A stretch of DNA of 64,000 nucleotides from Cycas panzhihuaensis (Eukaryota > Cycadophyta): the NCBI GenBank assembly GCA_023213395.1, contig CM041465.1:25799741-25863740 (forward strand), given 5' to 3'. The notes beneath the pieces were generated by a model. That model had not been told where the DNA came from and made no database searches. It was given only the letters and a program-made list of their open reading frames with translations. Shown here piece by piece: positions 39,791 through 51,912 of the stretch. The translations under genes were made by a program, and so were the position numbers. How positions within the stretch are numbered: the stretch's first letter is position 1; the number at the start of each line of letters is the position of its first letter.

Positions 39791-40612
39791 TAGAATTTTC
39801 ATCAAGGCTAAAATTAGAGAGAGCATGTATGCTTTAAAATGGTCTCTTGATATATTTACTTCTGACAATACCCTAATTCTATACCATGTCAAATGTCTTC
39901 CTTCTCATTACAAAGGCCTGAGTGCTCTAGGGTTCGTGCTTACTTCCAAAGGCATACTATCAATACAAAAGTATCATGATCATATGGTGAGTTGATTCTG
40001 GTGGCTTTGGTTCTATTTGTATTTCTCTTCATGAGCAGGATTCTTCAAGGCAAATTTAAAATCTTCTTGGCCATGTAGGGTTTTATTTTGATGTGTGGGT
40101 TTTGTTTATACTAATGTGAGGAGCATGTAAGGTTACTTCTTCACTAAGTTATCTTCCTAGTTTCTTATGATAGGGTTCTATTCCAAAAGAATTATTATTT
40201 TTACAATGGTGGGCTTATTTTATAATGGCAAGCTAATGGGGTTTCTATACAAGAATCTCTTGTTCTCAAAAAGATTTTAAAGATTTATCCTACTTCAAAA
40301 AAAGGTCTTGGATTATAAGAATAGATTATTTGAACTTTGGATAGATTATATAATCTTTTAAAATTATGGGGTTTAATTCCCCTTTTTTATTTTCTTTATT
40401 TTGTAAAAAAAAAAATGCAATATACCTAGAATGTAACAATTTTGATATGTATGCTTATAAATTTAAAAAATTAAAGAAAATTACTATGTTTTCCTTAAAC
40501 CTACTTTTGGTTCTCTTTGTTGAGATGTCTTTAAATTTCTTTTGGCACTGATAGTTAAAATCTATTTTTGTAGAGATTTGTCTACTTAGTTACTTAATGA
40601 TGTTTGTTATAT

Positions 40613-40626
40613 TGGCTCTGATACCA
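40613..40626 (-). other. Copia 4 primer binding site (reverse)
   Basis: TGGCTCTGATACCA is the reverse complement of TGGTATCAGAGCCA, a perfect initiator tRNA-Met primer site, directly beside the 5' LTR. Confidence 0.9.
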
Positions 40627-40985
40627 TGTCATAGAATTGAAGTAAAGAAGTAGACTACATAATAATAAAGTGGATTATGCAGACACACATTAGAAAGGCA
40701 TTAAAATAATTTGTACACAATTATTTGGATAGATGGAAAACCCCTTTATAAGAAGAAAAACCACCTCAAAAATAGATAATTGTATTATCAAAATGCATAC
40801 TATATAATATATGTAATCTATCCTTAACTCCCCATTTTTTAGGAGAGAAAATAGGAAACCTTAAATAGGTTGAGTTGGGTAACCAACAAGTCAATCACTT
40901 TTTTAAGTAATATAATATAATACATAAAAGAACTTTATGAAGTTCATTTTAAATTTAAAACATAAGATATCATTACTTGCTAATA
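40627..40985 (-). repeat. Copia 4 5' LTR
   Basis: TGTCATAGAATTG to TTGCTAATA, 359 bp. It is followed by the GAAAT duplication. Confidence 0.88.
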
Positions 40986-40990
40986 GAAAT

Positions 40991-42112
40991 AAACCCCTTC
41001 CATAAACATGTCAAATCACATCATAACTATCATATGACCATATTCAAGGCTCTAAAGGCTTGACACATTATTTAAAAATAATTAATTTCATATATCAAAG
41101 CTAGAAACATTGAAATATTAAATTTTTTTATCATCTTTCAAAAATAATATTGTGTAGCCTACGTGTGAACTGAGGAGCTTCTAATGATAGTAGCAATCCA
41201 TTTTAATCAACCTAACCAACTTGAGGGCACTTAAAATAAAGATTAGAGGTTCAAAAATAGATCAACACCTTTATATTTATTGGAAATAATGCTTAATAAC
41301 TACTATAAGCACCTAATAAGCTCCTAAAGTCACCCAACGAGTTGCCAGCTCATCCAACAAATTGCCAAACCTTAAACACTATACTATAGAATACCTAATA
41401 GATGAATGCATCACAAAATAATGCAATGATGGTGCCCAACATGTGTAATAAGTGCTTAACAATGGCCAACATCTTAAATTTTCCATGAAATAGTCTTAAG
41501 CATAAGCCATAAACATATATAAATAGCCCAACAATATTACACATGTATCCAACCTCAATAATTTAGCTTTACAAACTTTTTCTACTTAGAATAAAAAATG
41601 GAGGGTATTTCCATTAATAATAATCATCCACACTACTTCTCATTGCCCAATAGTCCCAAGTAAGGACCCTTCTCTACATGAACTAATAATTACTTCAACA
41701 AACGAATAAAGATCCCTTCAAAGTAGTAACTTCTCACTTGCAGGGTTCTTGAATGATTTAACATTCTTCAAATCTTTAAGAACCCATTCTTTAGCATTGT
41801 GTATCTTCCTTACTCAATATTCCTCCTATATGCTAGAAAAATTTAGTAGGACATCTTCACTAACTACTCACCTTCATAATAGCCAATGAACTTTACATGC
41901 AATAGGTTCTCATATTTCATCTTAGTGTCTATAAGCATCACATCTTCATCACTTTGAATTAAATGGTGGTTTCAATTTTAAGGCTCACCCATAGTTAGAT
42001 CTTCTTTACATCTAGCAATATACCACTTGACATAATAATAATACATATTTACAAAATAGGTTTCAAACCAATCATAGTTTTGAAAATACTAAGCACATAT
42101 TTTACACATTAA
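40991..42112. other. Spacer without recognised gene
   Basis: A+T-rich, no supported frame. It may be the interior of the minus-strand element whose LTR follows at 42133. Confidence 0.3.
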
Positions 42113-42132
42113 ACCTTATAGTTTTGATACCA
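42113..42132 (-). other. Primer binding site (reverse), divergent
   Basis: CTTATAGTTTTGATACCA-like sequence; GATACCA matches the reverse initiator tRNA-Met site just before the LTR at 42133. Confidence 0.45.
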
Positions 42133-42593
42133 AATAAAGAGAAATAAAATAAGAAAATAATGTAAGAATAAAACTTAAGCCAATGTAAAAATCAAATAAC
42201 TAAAGAATTCCAAGCACGTCAATAAAGGACAATTAGAGATTCAAGTCTAAGCATAGACCATTTTATTAGATTGAGTAATAGCTAAAGAATTACAAAGAGA
42301 AAACCCTAACCTAAATCCTCATCAACTTTTATCTGACCTTTCTATATGTAACACTATAGAAGTATTTATAGATATAATTTTACAAGATATTGTCTAGTGG
42401 TATTACAATATAATGGGCATGCATTATGGGTTGAAAAAAGCCCCCATAAGACACCAAAAAAAAACTTCCAAGGGCTCTCGCCCTTGAACCCTTGCTTAAA
42501 GGGTTGTTGGATCTCTACCTTGAACCCCTAGATACTCCAAAGAGGCTCATGTATAATGCCTACACCTATGTAACACTTAAAAAGTGTTCAACA
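42133..42593 (-). repeat. Minus-strand LTR, unpaired
   Basis: A reverse primer site lies on its left, and TCTAATAATCTCCTACTTGC, a common copia polypurine-side sequence in reverse, on its right. A minus-strand TATA (TATAAATAC) lies at 42362-42370. It contains the hairpin CAAGGGCTCTCGCCCTTG near 42471. No partner LTR was found. Having both signals suggests an LTR shared by tandem interiors, or a rearranged element. Confidence 0.5.
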
Positions 42594-42909
42594 CATCTAA
42601 TAATCTCCTACTTGCTTAACAGTTTATAAGAAACCTACATACATAAGCTAATAAATGCTAAAATCATAAGCACACCCATTACTTTTTTGCACTAACTAAT
42701 TTTTTTTGTACAAATAACCTTGTTCAATGAGTTTATAACATTCTTCTATATACTAACCTTTTATAAGTCCACCTATCATATGTCAAAAATTTTAATAATA
42801 AAATATATAACACAACATTACCAAAGAGATCACACAAATAATGTACTATGAAACCATACAACAGAATTGATGGAAGAATATATATCCCTTAAAGGGTTAC
42901 ATTAAAGAT

Positions 42910-43532
42910 TGTTGGATATTGTGACAATAACAGTTTGAGGCTACAATTTTGGCATGTTAGTGGTGCAGTTTCCCCCCCTAATCTTTCTTGGGGGGTTCCA
43001 AAGAGAGCCCCTTAGGGGGGTGGAACGCCCCCTGTTAAGAGGAGGTTTGGGGGCGATAGCCCCTGACCCAAAAAATTAGACCTATAAACCATATTAAAAT
43101 GTAAAGAGAATCAGGGTTATTTGATACAAATACCCTAGATTCTATGGTTGAGATTTATGCATTGGATGTCCCTCTCATGTAGCCTGATTTAGGGCTTTTC
43201 TTATTATGTTGTATGTGATGTAATGTACTGTGATGAGGGTGGTAATTGGTTGTTATTCCTGAGAGTGCTCTACTATTGAGATGTACTTTTTCTCAATTTT
43301 ACAATAATAAAGATCGATACCTTTCCTGTATGGATGTTTCCCTAGCACACTGCTAGGGTTTTACCACGTTATATCAAGTGCATATGTGATGTTTAGCTTT
43401 CATATTCATGCTATTGTATTATCTCTAAGTTTAGAACTTGCATGTTAAATTCTAGTTTTGATTCCTATCACTAATTACAAAATAGTTTAGATCTTGTGAT
43501 GATTTAAGGTTTGGAACCTTGTATTCTTAACA
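42910..43532 (+). repeat. Copia 2 5' LTR
   Basis: TGTTGGATATTGTGAC to TTCTTAACA, 623 bp. It contains a strikingly GC-rich block at about 42968-43076 and ends with a TGATGTTTAGCTTTCATATTC stretch shared with the 3' LTR. Confidence 0.92.
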
Positions 43533-43534
43533 AG

Positions 43535-43549
43535 TAGTATCAGAGCCAC
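43535..43549 (+). other. Copia 2 primer binding site
   Basis: TAGTATCAGAGCCAC, one G-to-A change from the standard initiator tRNA-Met site, two bases after the LTR. Confidence 0.85.
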
Positions 43550-43601
43550 TTTTTTTTACAACGAGTTTGTGAAGGTTTTGGTGTTGACTTTTCTACACTA
43601 A

Positions 43602-46600
43602 ATGGCAAAACTAGCAGGTGCAAAGTTTGAGGTGGAGAAATTCAATGGCAAGAACAACTTCAAGTTGTGGAAGCTAAAAGCACATGATATTCTTATATAG
43701 CAGGGTTTGTACAAAGCCCTTGTAGGTAAATCAAAGAAACCCATAGAGATGGACGATGATAAATGGGATGACTTAGACAAGAAGGCACTTAGCACAATAC
43801 GATTGTTCTTTGTAGATAAAGTCTTGTTTAACATCATAGGGGAGGAGACAACAGCAGGATTATGGACCCAGTTAGAAGGCCTGTATATGACCAAATCAGT
43901 AACGAATTAAATCTACCTGAAGAGGTAATTGTACTCGTTACAGATGAAGGAAGGTACAAAAATTGCTGACCATTTAAATATTTTCAATACTCTTATTTGT
44001 CAGTTAACTAGTATCGATGTTAAAATTGAGGATGAGGACAAGGCAGTTACCTTGTTATATTTATTACCCGAATCCTGGGATAATATTGTAACCTCAATTA
44101 GTTCTAGCACTACAAATGTATTGGATTATGATTCTATTGTGAATACTTTGCTAATGGAAGAAGTGTAGAGGAAGTCTAGTCTTGAAACCTCCACCCTAGA
44201 AGCTATGATGGCAAGGGGTAGAACGATTGAGAGAGAACAAAACTCCAAGGATACATCGAGGTCTAAGTCAAAGAGCAAAAAGAGTAAACTCAGATGTTGA
44301 TACTATAATAAGATCGATCACCTCAAGAAGGATTGCTACAAAAGGAAGGAGTTCCAGAAAAAGGAAGATCCTACTAAGGAAGCAAATTAGGTGGAGTCAA
44401 ATCAAGGTATGGATGATGATGTCTTGGTCACTTGTAATGTTTCTCATTATCACCATAACTGGTTATTAGATTAAGGAGCTTCACACCACATGTGTCCATA
44501 CAAGAGTTGGTTCTCATCATACCTACCTCTTGATGGTGGTGATGTGCTTATGGGGAATGAAGTTTCTTATAAGATAGTGGGCATTGGTAGCATCAGAATT
44601 CAGATGTTCAATGGGGTACTGAGAATATTAACTGAGGTTAGACATGTACCTCATCTGAAAAGGAATCTGATTTTCTTGGGTGAACTAGATTCGAGTGGTT
44701 ATAAGCATACAGGTCATGAAGGAGTCCTAAAGGTATCAATAGGTACCTTGGTTGTTATGAAAGCCTTAAAGAAAGGAAATCTTTATATTTTAGTGGGAAG
44801 TACAGATGTCAGCCAAGTAGCTACAACATCAAAGACTATAGAAGATCCAGCTCAGTTATGGCATCAGAGACTTAGGCACATGAGTGAGAGAGGACTTAAG
44901 GTGCTGATAAACTGTAATTTACTTCCTAACTTACAACTTTCAGATTTGGCTTTCTGTAAACATTATGTTTTTGGAAAATAATATAGACTCAAGTTTAAAG
45001 TAGGGAGTCACACTAGTAAAGGCGTTATGGATTACATACATTCAGATGTATGGCGACCATCCCTAAAATATCTTATGGAGGATCATTGTATTTCATCACA
45101 TTTATAGATTATTACTCTAGGAAGGTATGGGTCTATTTTTTGAAAAGGAAATTTGAAGTTTTTAGTGTGTTTAAGTAGTTCAAGGCTCTAGTTAAAAACA
45201 AAACTAGTAAGTCAATTAAATGTTTAAGAACTGACAATGGAGATGAGTTTAACTCCTTGGAGTTTGAGAACTATTACATAGAAGCTAGGATCGAAAGACA
45301 TAAGACCACTAGCTAGACTCCGTAGCAAAATGGCATTGTTGAGTGCATGAATAGGACACTCTTAGAAAGAGCAAGAAGCATGATAAGTAATGCTAGAGTG
45401 GAGCAGGGCTTGTGGGCAGAAGTTATTCAAACAGCTTGCTATCTGGTAAATAGATCACCATCACTTACAATAGATTACAAGATTCCTGAAGAGGTATGGA
45501 CTGGACATCCATGTGATTATTCAAATTTGAGAGTTTTTGGTTGTGATACTTATGCCTGGACTGATAAAAGTAAATGTTCAAAGTTAGACCTAAAATCTAA
45601 GAAATGTATCTTTGTTGGTTATGGTGATAAAGATAGTGTGAAGGGATACAGCTATGGGATCCTACTTCCCAAAAAATCACCATTAACAGAGATGTTGTAT
45701 TTGATGAATCTTCCCTTGTAAAATCAGACAGTGGAGAAGTTGAAATGAAATAGGAGCAGCAAGCTAAACATCAACAACTTAAGTTTAAAATACAACCATC
45801 TATGGAATCAGAAGTGCAGGAAGAACTTTCTGAAGATGAATTAGCAGCAGATTCATAGGAGTATGTGGATACTCCTCTGCCAACAGTTAGAAGATCTACA
45901 TAAGTTAGTCATCCACCTAACAGGTATAGCCCTTCTATTTCTATTTCTTTGGTTTCTATGATGGTGAGCCCACATATTATCAGGAAGCAGTAGATGATAT
46001 CCATGGTGAGAAGTGGAAAAAGTCTATGTAATAAGAGATAGATACTTTGAAAAAAAATAATTCATGGGACTTGGTAGCACTTCCACATGGCAGGAATACT
46101 ATTGGTTATAGGTGGGTTTTCAAAAAGAAAATAGATATTGATGGAAAGGTTGATAAATACAGGGCAAGACTAGTGGCTAAAGGTTTTGTACAGAAAGTAG
46201 GTATTGACTTTCATGAGATCTTTTCACCAGTTGTCAAACTTGTTTCAATTCGAGTGATGTGGTAGATTCTCTTGATTCAGAGTTACAGTAGTTAGATGTA
46301 AAAATAACTTTTCTACATGGAGATTTAGATGAGGAGATCTATATGGATCAACCAGAAGGGTTTGTACAAGATGACAGGAAAAGACTTGTTTTGTGCTCGG
46401 GAAATCATTTTATGGCTCAAGCAATCACACAGCAAAGGGTACAAGAAGTTTGATGCCTTCATGGAGAGCCAAAATTTTAAAAGAAGTGAGTATGATTATT
46501 GTGTTTACTTTAAATTTATAGACAATAGCTTATTCATTATCTTGGTATTATATGTTAATGACATGCTAGTTACAAGCAAGAGCATGGAAGAAATCAATAG

Positions 46601-47516
46601 GCTAAAGGCTCAATTGGCTAGGGCTTTTGATATGAAGGATCTAGGAGCTACAAAATAAATCTTAGGCATGGAGATACACAAAGATAGGAAAAATGGTAAG
46701 CTATGGCTATCATAGTAGAAATATATGGAGAAGGTGCTAACCAGGTTTGGTATGGCAAATGTGAAACTAGTGAGTATCCTATTGGCTTCCCACTTCAAGC
46801 TTTCTTTGAATATGAGTCCTAGTAGTGAAGAAGAAAAGGTTTATATGTCTCATGTGCCTTATGCTAGTGCAGTAGGAAGTTTAGTGTATGCCATAGTATG
46901 TACAAGACCTGATATTTCACATGCAATCGGTGTAGTTAGCAGGTTTATGGCAAATCTAGGAAAGGAACATTAGGCTGTAGTGAAATAGGTGCTTGGGTAT
47001 TTGAGAGGCACAAGTGACTATTGCATCACCTTTAGAGATACAGGTAATTAGGTTTTTGGATATGTCAATTCAAAATTTGTAGGAGATTTAGATAAAAGAA
47101 GGTCTACTTCAGGTTATGTTTTCACTCTTGCAAATGGTCTAGTTAGTTGGATGTCCAAATTACAGAGTACAATTACACTGTCAACCACAGAAGCTGAATA
47201 TGTTGTTGCAACACATGCTTGTAAAGAAGCGATCTGGTTATAAGGTCTATTGGTTGAGCTTGGAAGGAGATAGGAAAATATAAAGGTATTTTGTGATAGT
47301 CAAAGTGCCATTTACTTAGGTAAGAATCCAACTTATCACAGTAGAATAAAGCATATTGCTCTTAAGTACCATTTTATTAGATAGGTTGTAGAAGTAGGTG
47401 GAGTGGCACTTGAGAAGATTCACACAAATTAGAATTATGCTGATATGTTCACAAAACCAGTACCATTAGAGAAGTTCAAATGGTGTTTGATTTCTCTTGG
47501 CTTGCAGAAAAGATGA
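43602..47516 (+). pseudogene. Copia 2 gag-pol, decayed
   Basis: The ATG at 43602 starts MAKLAGAKFEVEKFNGKNNF, a typical copia gag N-terminus. Gag continues in frame to about 44380 through a UBN2-like region (LPESWDNIVTSISS) and a zinc-knuckle remnant (YYNKIDHLKKDCYKR). Protease follows near 44467 (D, stop, GASHHM). The integrase zinc domain is WHQRLRHMSERG...FCKHYVFGK, where the second Cys of CxxC is Tyr. A 1-nt frameshift near 45065 leads into the core with RTDNGDEF and NGIVECMNRTLL. RT lies at about 46047-46650 (RWVFKKKIDIDGKVDKYRAR; YVND in place of YVDD). RNase H spans about 47110-47500 (AEYVVA-type, [12 protein letters not shown]). At least two frameshifts and about 20 stops prevent expression. 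Confidence 0.92.
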
Positions 47517-47551
47517 TGAAGGGTCCAGGAAAGGTATTGGGTAAATTGTTG

Positions 47552-47564
47552 TCAAGGTAGATAT
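47552..47564 (+). other. Copia 2 polypurine tract, decayed
   Basis: TCAAGGTAGATAT stands where plant copia elements commonly have CAAGGTGGAGAT just before the LTR. One or two G-to-A or nearby changes explain the difference. Confidence 0.65.
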
Positions 47565-48202
47565 TATTGGATATTATGACAACAATAGTTTGAGGCTAAA
47601 ATTTTGGCATGTTAGCAGCACAGTTTCCCCCCTAATCTTTCTCAGGGGGTTATAAGGGGTCGAGAGCCCCCCTTGGCAGGGGCTGTGGGGTGCATTTGCC
47701 CTCCACTAAGAAGGGGTTCAGGGGCAATAGCCCCCGACCCAAAAAATTAGCCCTGTAAACCATATTAAAATGTAAAGAGAATCAGGGTTGTTTGATACAA
47801 ATACCCTAAATTCTACGGTTAAGATTTATGCCTTGGATGTCCCTCTCATGTAGCCCGATTTAGGGCTTTTCTTATTATGTTGTATGTAATGTAATGTACT
47901 GTGATGAGGTATTGGCTAGTTGTTGTTCCTGAGAGCACTCTGCTACTAAGATATACTTTTTCTCCAATTTACAGTAATAAAGATCGATACCTGTCCTATG
48001 TGGATGTTTCCCTAGCACACTGCTAGGGTTTTACCAAGTTATATCATGTGCATATGTGATGTTTGGCTTTCATATTCATGTTATTGTATTATCTCTAAGT
48101 TTAGAACTTGCATGTTAAATTCTAGTTTTGATTCCTGTAACTAGTTGCAAAATAGTTCAAATCTTGTGGTAGTTTAAGGTTTGGGACCTTGTATTCTCAA
48201 CA
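47565..48202 (+). repeat. Copia 2 3' LTR
   Basis: TATTGGATATTATGAC to TTCTCAACA, 638 bp. Like the 5' LTR it holds a GC-rich block, at about 47624-47752, but the block differs in length and sequence between the two LTRs. Confidence 0.92.
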
Positions 48203-48393
48203 AAGATAAGTACATAAATACTTATATCAATCTCTTTATAGGCTAATCACAATAATAAAGCCACTATAACAACCTATGAACAATTACTACAACTCTTAAT
48301 GTATCCTAAATATTAAGAGTACTTCAAACATATGCATCTCCTAATCAACATGAGGGATAAAAATTATATGAATTAAATATTACATCCTAACAA

Positions 48394-48809
48394 TTATCAC
48401 ATCATATTTGATTAATAAGATATGATAACATTCATGAACTAGTGATGTTTAAAATGCATGTACTAAGCTTATTTATACTACTTAATGATGCTCATAACTA
48501 ATAATAAATGAGAGGATATTAAGCTATCATGAATTAAATATTATTTCTAATAAGGAGTTATTGCTTGATTATGGAATGGAACATTTGGAACATCTTATTA
48601 TACTTAAACTAGGCATAACATTAATCAATGTGAAGCCTTGTTGACATTTATATTATCATAAGGTGATTATCAAAATATTTATAAGTGAATTATTAAAACA
48701 AGAAACTATTATTCCAAGTTAGAGTTATGTCCTCTTGGCTGTCCTACTTCAACTTAGCAAAATCATTACTTAACATTCAACCATTAGGGCAAATAAGAAT
48801 ACATGAGTT
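48394..48809. other. Spacer without recognised gene
   Basis: A+T-rich. Weak similarity to the sequence right of R1 (after 29482) suggests the interior of the element to which the R repeats belong. Confidence 0.3.
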
Positions 48810-50379
<1,570 letters not shown>

Positions 50380-50381
<2 letters not shown>

Positions 50382-51626
50382 CTAGATTAAATACATAACC
50401 TTTTATTAATTTCTAACAATGAATCTAATAAAATAACTAAAAATTGACTTCTTTTTTATAAGTGCTAAATAATTAGATCATAATGATTGATTAGACTACA
50501 TAGGAATGTGATCTATTTTTATGCAGACTTTTTAGACCACGATCAAGCTTTCAAATGATGTAATATATTATTTCGTAAGCCTCTAAGATTGTAATCAAGT
50601 AATAAGAGGACACAATCCACTATTTTATAGGTCTTTAGGGTCATCAAGTAGTGAACATGATCTAATAGCTCTCAAGTGCAATCTAATTAGTATACCTTTT
50701 CTAATATATAAGAGCCCTTATGTGGCCCTCATAATTATGGCACTTAAGAAGAGTAGGTATTTTATGATGTATGTAGATTATAAATTATTAAATAGGACCA
50801 TTGTTAGTCCATTTCCCTACCTTGTTGAAAAGAGGAGTTTTTAAAAATTTTACGTTTATATACAAGGTGATGAATGTAATAAAGGGGTAGTAGTTATAAG
50901 ACATATTTGGGTTCTTAGCACTCTAATTGTAAATTGTCATATATAAATGCCTAAGTCTATTAAATAGGTTTAGGTTTATTTATAAGGCCTAGGAATTCAA
51001 AAGCATTAGTTAAAATGGAGGAAATACCAACACATATAGGAAGAGCTAACAAGGGGATTTTTTACACGGGGAAAGGAATGGAATAACTTATGTTCCTATC
51101 ACTAATGTTCCCATAGCCTAAGTTCTCATAAATAACCCATATTACATATTTGCAGTAACTTTTACATGATTAGAAAGAGATTCACTTGTAGGAAAGTAAG
51201 AATAAGATGTTGGATCTCATATTGTAATTTTTAAGTGATTTGTAGGAAAAAATCAATATGGGAGAAAGTAATAGAATAAATTATAGTCTTATAGCCTAAG
51301 TTCCCACAAGCAACTTATATTTTGGGTTTAAGGTAACTTTTAAGTGATTTGTAGGAAAGTAATTCATGGGAAATGAATATTCTAGTAATAAGCCTATAGA
51401 ATGTTCTCCCATAAAATAACTCTAGTTCAAAAACACATTCCAAAAATGCTCATCTAACAGGAAGTCACTTCATGGGAGGAATAGATATAATAGCAGGAAA
51501 TAGATAATATAAGAAAATATTTTCATGAATGACTTTTTCCCATCATGGGGTATTTTCATTAAGTTTAATTACTAAAATGAAAATTAGAAAACATCGTAAT
51601 TATGAGAAGTTATATGTAATGAAGAA
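50380..51626. other. Host sequence left of Copia 3
   Basis: Mostly unassigned A+T-rich DNA. It contains one gypsy RT fragment (50732-50830). At about 51070-51390 a stretch containing AAGTGATTTGTAGGAAA and TAGCCTAAGTTC phrases occurs twice, an imperfect tandem duplication. Confidence 0.35.
50732..50830 (+). pseudogene. Gypsy reverse transcriptase fragment
   Basis: One frame reads ALKKSRYFMMYVDYKLLNR followed by TIVSPFPYLVE. This matches the conserved gypsy RT block usually seen as KKDGxxRxCxDYRxLNxxT...FPxP. Only about 33 codons are recognisable. It is an isolated relic, on the opposite strand to the gypsy element at the right edge. Confidence 0.6.
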
Positions 51627-51869
51627 TGTTAAAAAAAGGGAGCAGAACCAGATCAAACACACACACCAATCTCAGAAAGAATACACATGGTATCCAATGG
51701 GAAAAACCCACCTTTGAATAATCGATTACATTGATCCAAAAAGCATAAGAGTACAAGGATGTCCTTGGATATATATAGATCCATAAGACTCTGAAATAAA
51801 CATCTATCGGCCCAAAGAAATAAAAGATATGTGCTTAATATTTACATTAGTTGAGTATTATTTTTAACA
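51627..51869 (-). repeat. Copia 3 3' LTR
   Basis: TGTTAAAAAAAGGG to TTTTTAACA, 243 bp. The reverse polypurine tract abuts it. Confidence 0.93.
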
Positions 51870-51879
51870 TCCCCCCTTA
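51870..51879 (-). other. Copia 3 polypurine tract (reverse)
   Basis: TCCCCCCTTA; the minus strand reads TAAGGGGGGA, directly before the LTR. Confidence 0.85.
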
Positions 51880-51912
51880 ATGTAAATATTGATCTTCAAC
51901 ATAATGAAGTGT

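Larger units (their letters stand above)
42910..48202 (+). mobile_element. Copia 2, full-length Ty1/copia element
   Basis: The 5.3-kb element has LTRs of 623 and 638 bp and exact AAGAT duplications at 42905-42909 and 48203-48207. It has a short leader, about 65 bp from primer site to gag ATG. The coding order is gag, protease, integrase, RT, RNase H. It has several frameshifts and stops but long open stretches remain. Confidence 0.93.
42798..48393 (-). repeat. Repeat R2 (LTR-like), split by Copia 2
   Basis: R2 consists of 42798-42909 plus 48203-48393 and matches R1. Its left end appears cut near 42798. Copia 2 inserted at CATTAAAGAT, a different position from the Copia 1 insertion in R1. Confidence 0.55.

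Noticed and set aside
39621-39995. 124-residue open frame with a 28-residue repeat, and the opposite-strand 121-residue frame
   Set aside because: Both arise from the 84-bp tandem repeat, whose length is a multiple of three. No domain or coding neighbour supports them.
43598-43894. 98-residue minus-strand open frame
   Set aside because: Antisense shadow of the Copia 2 gag, which has clear family similarity on the plus strand.
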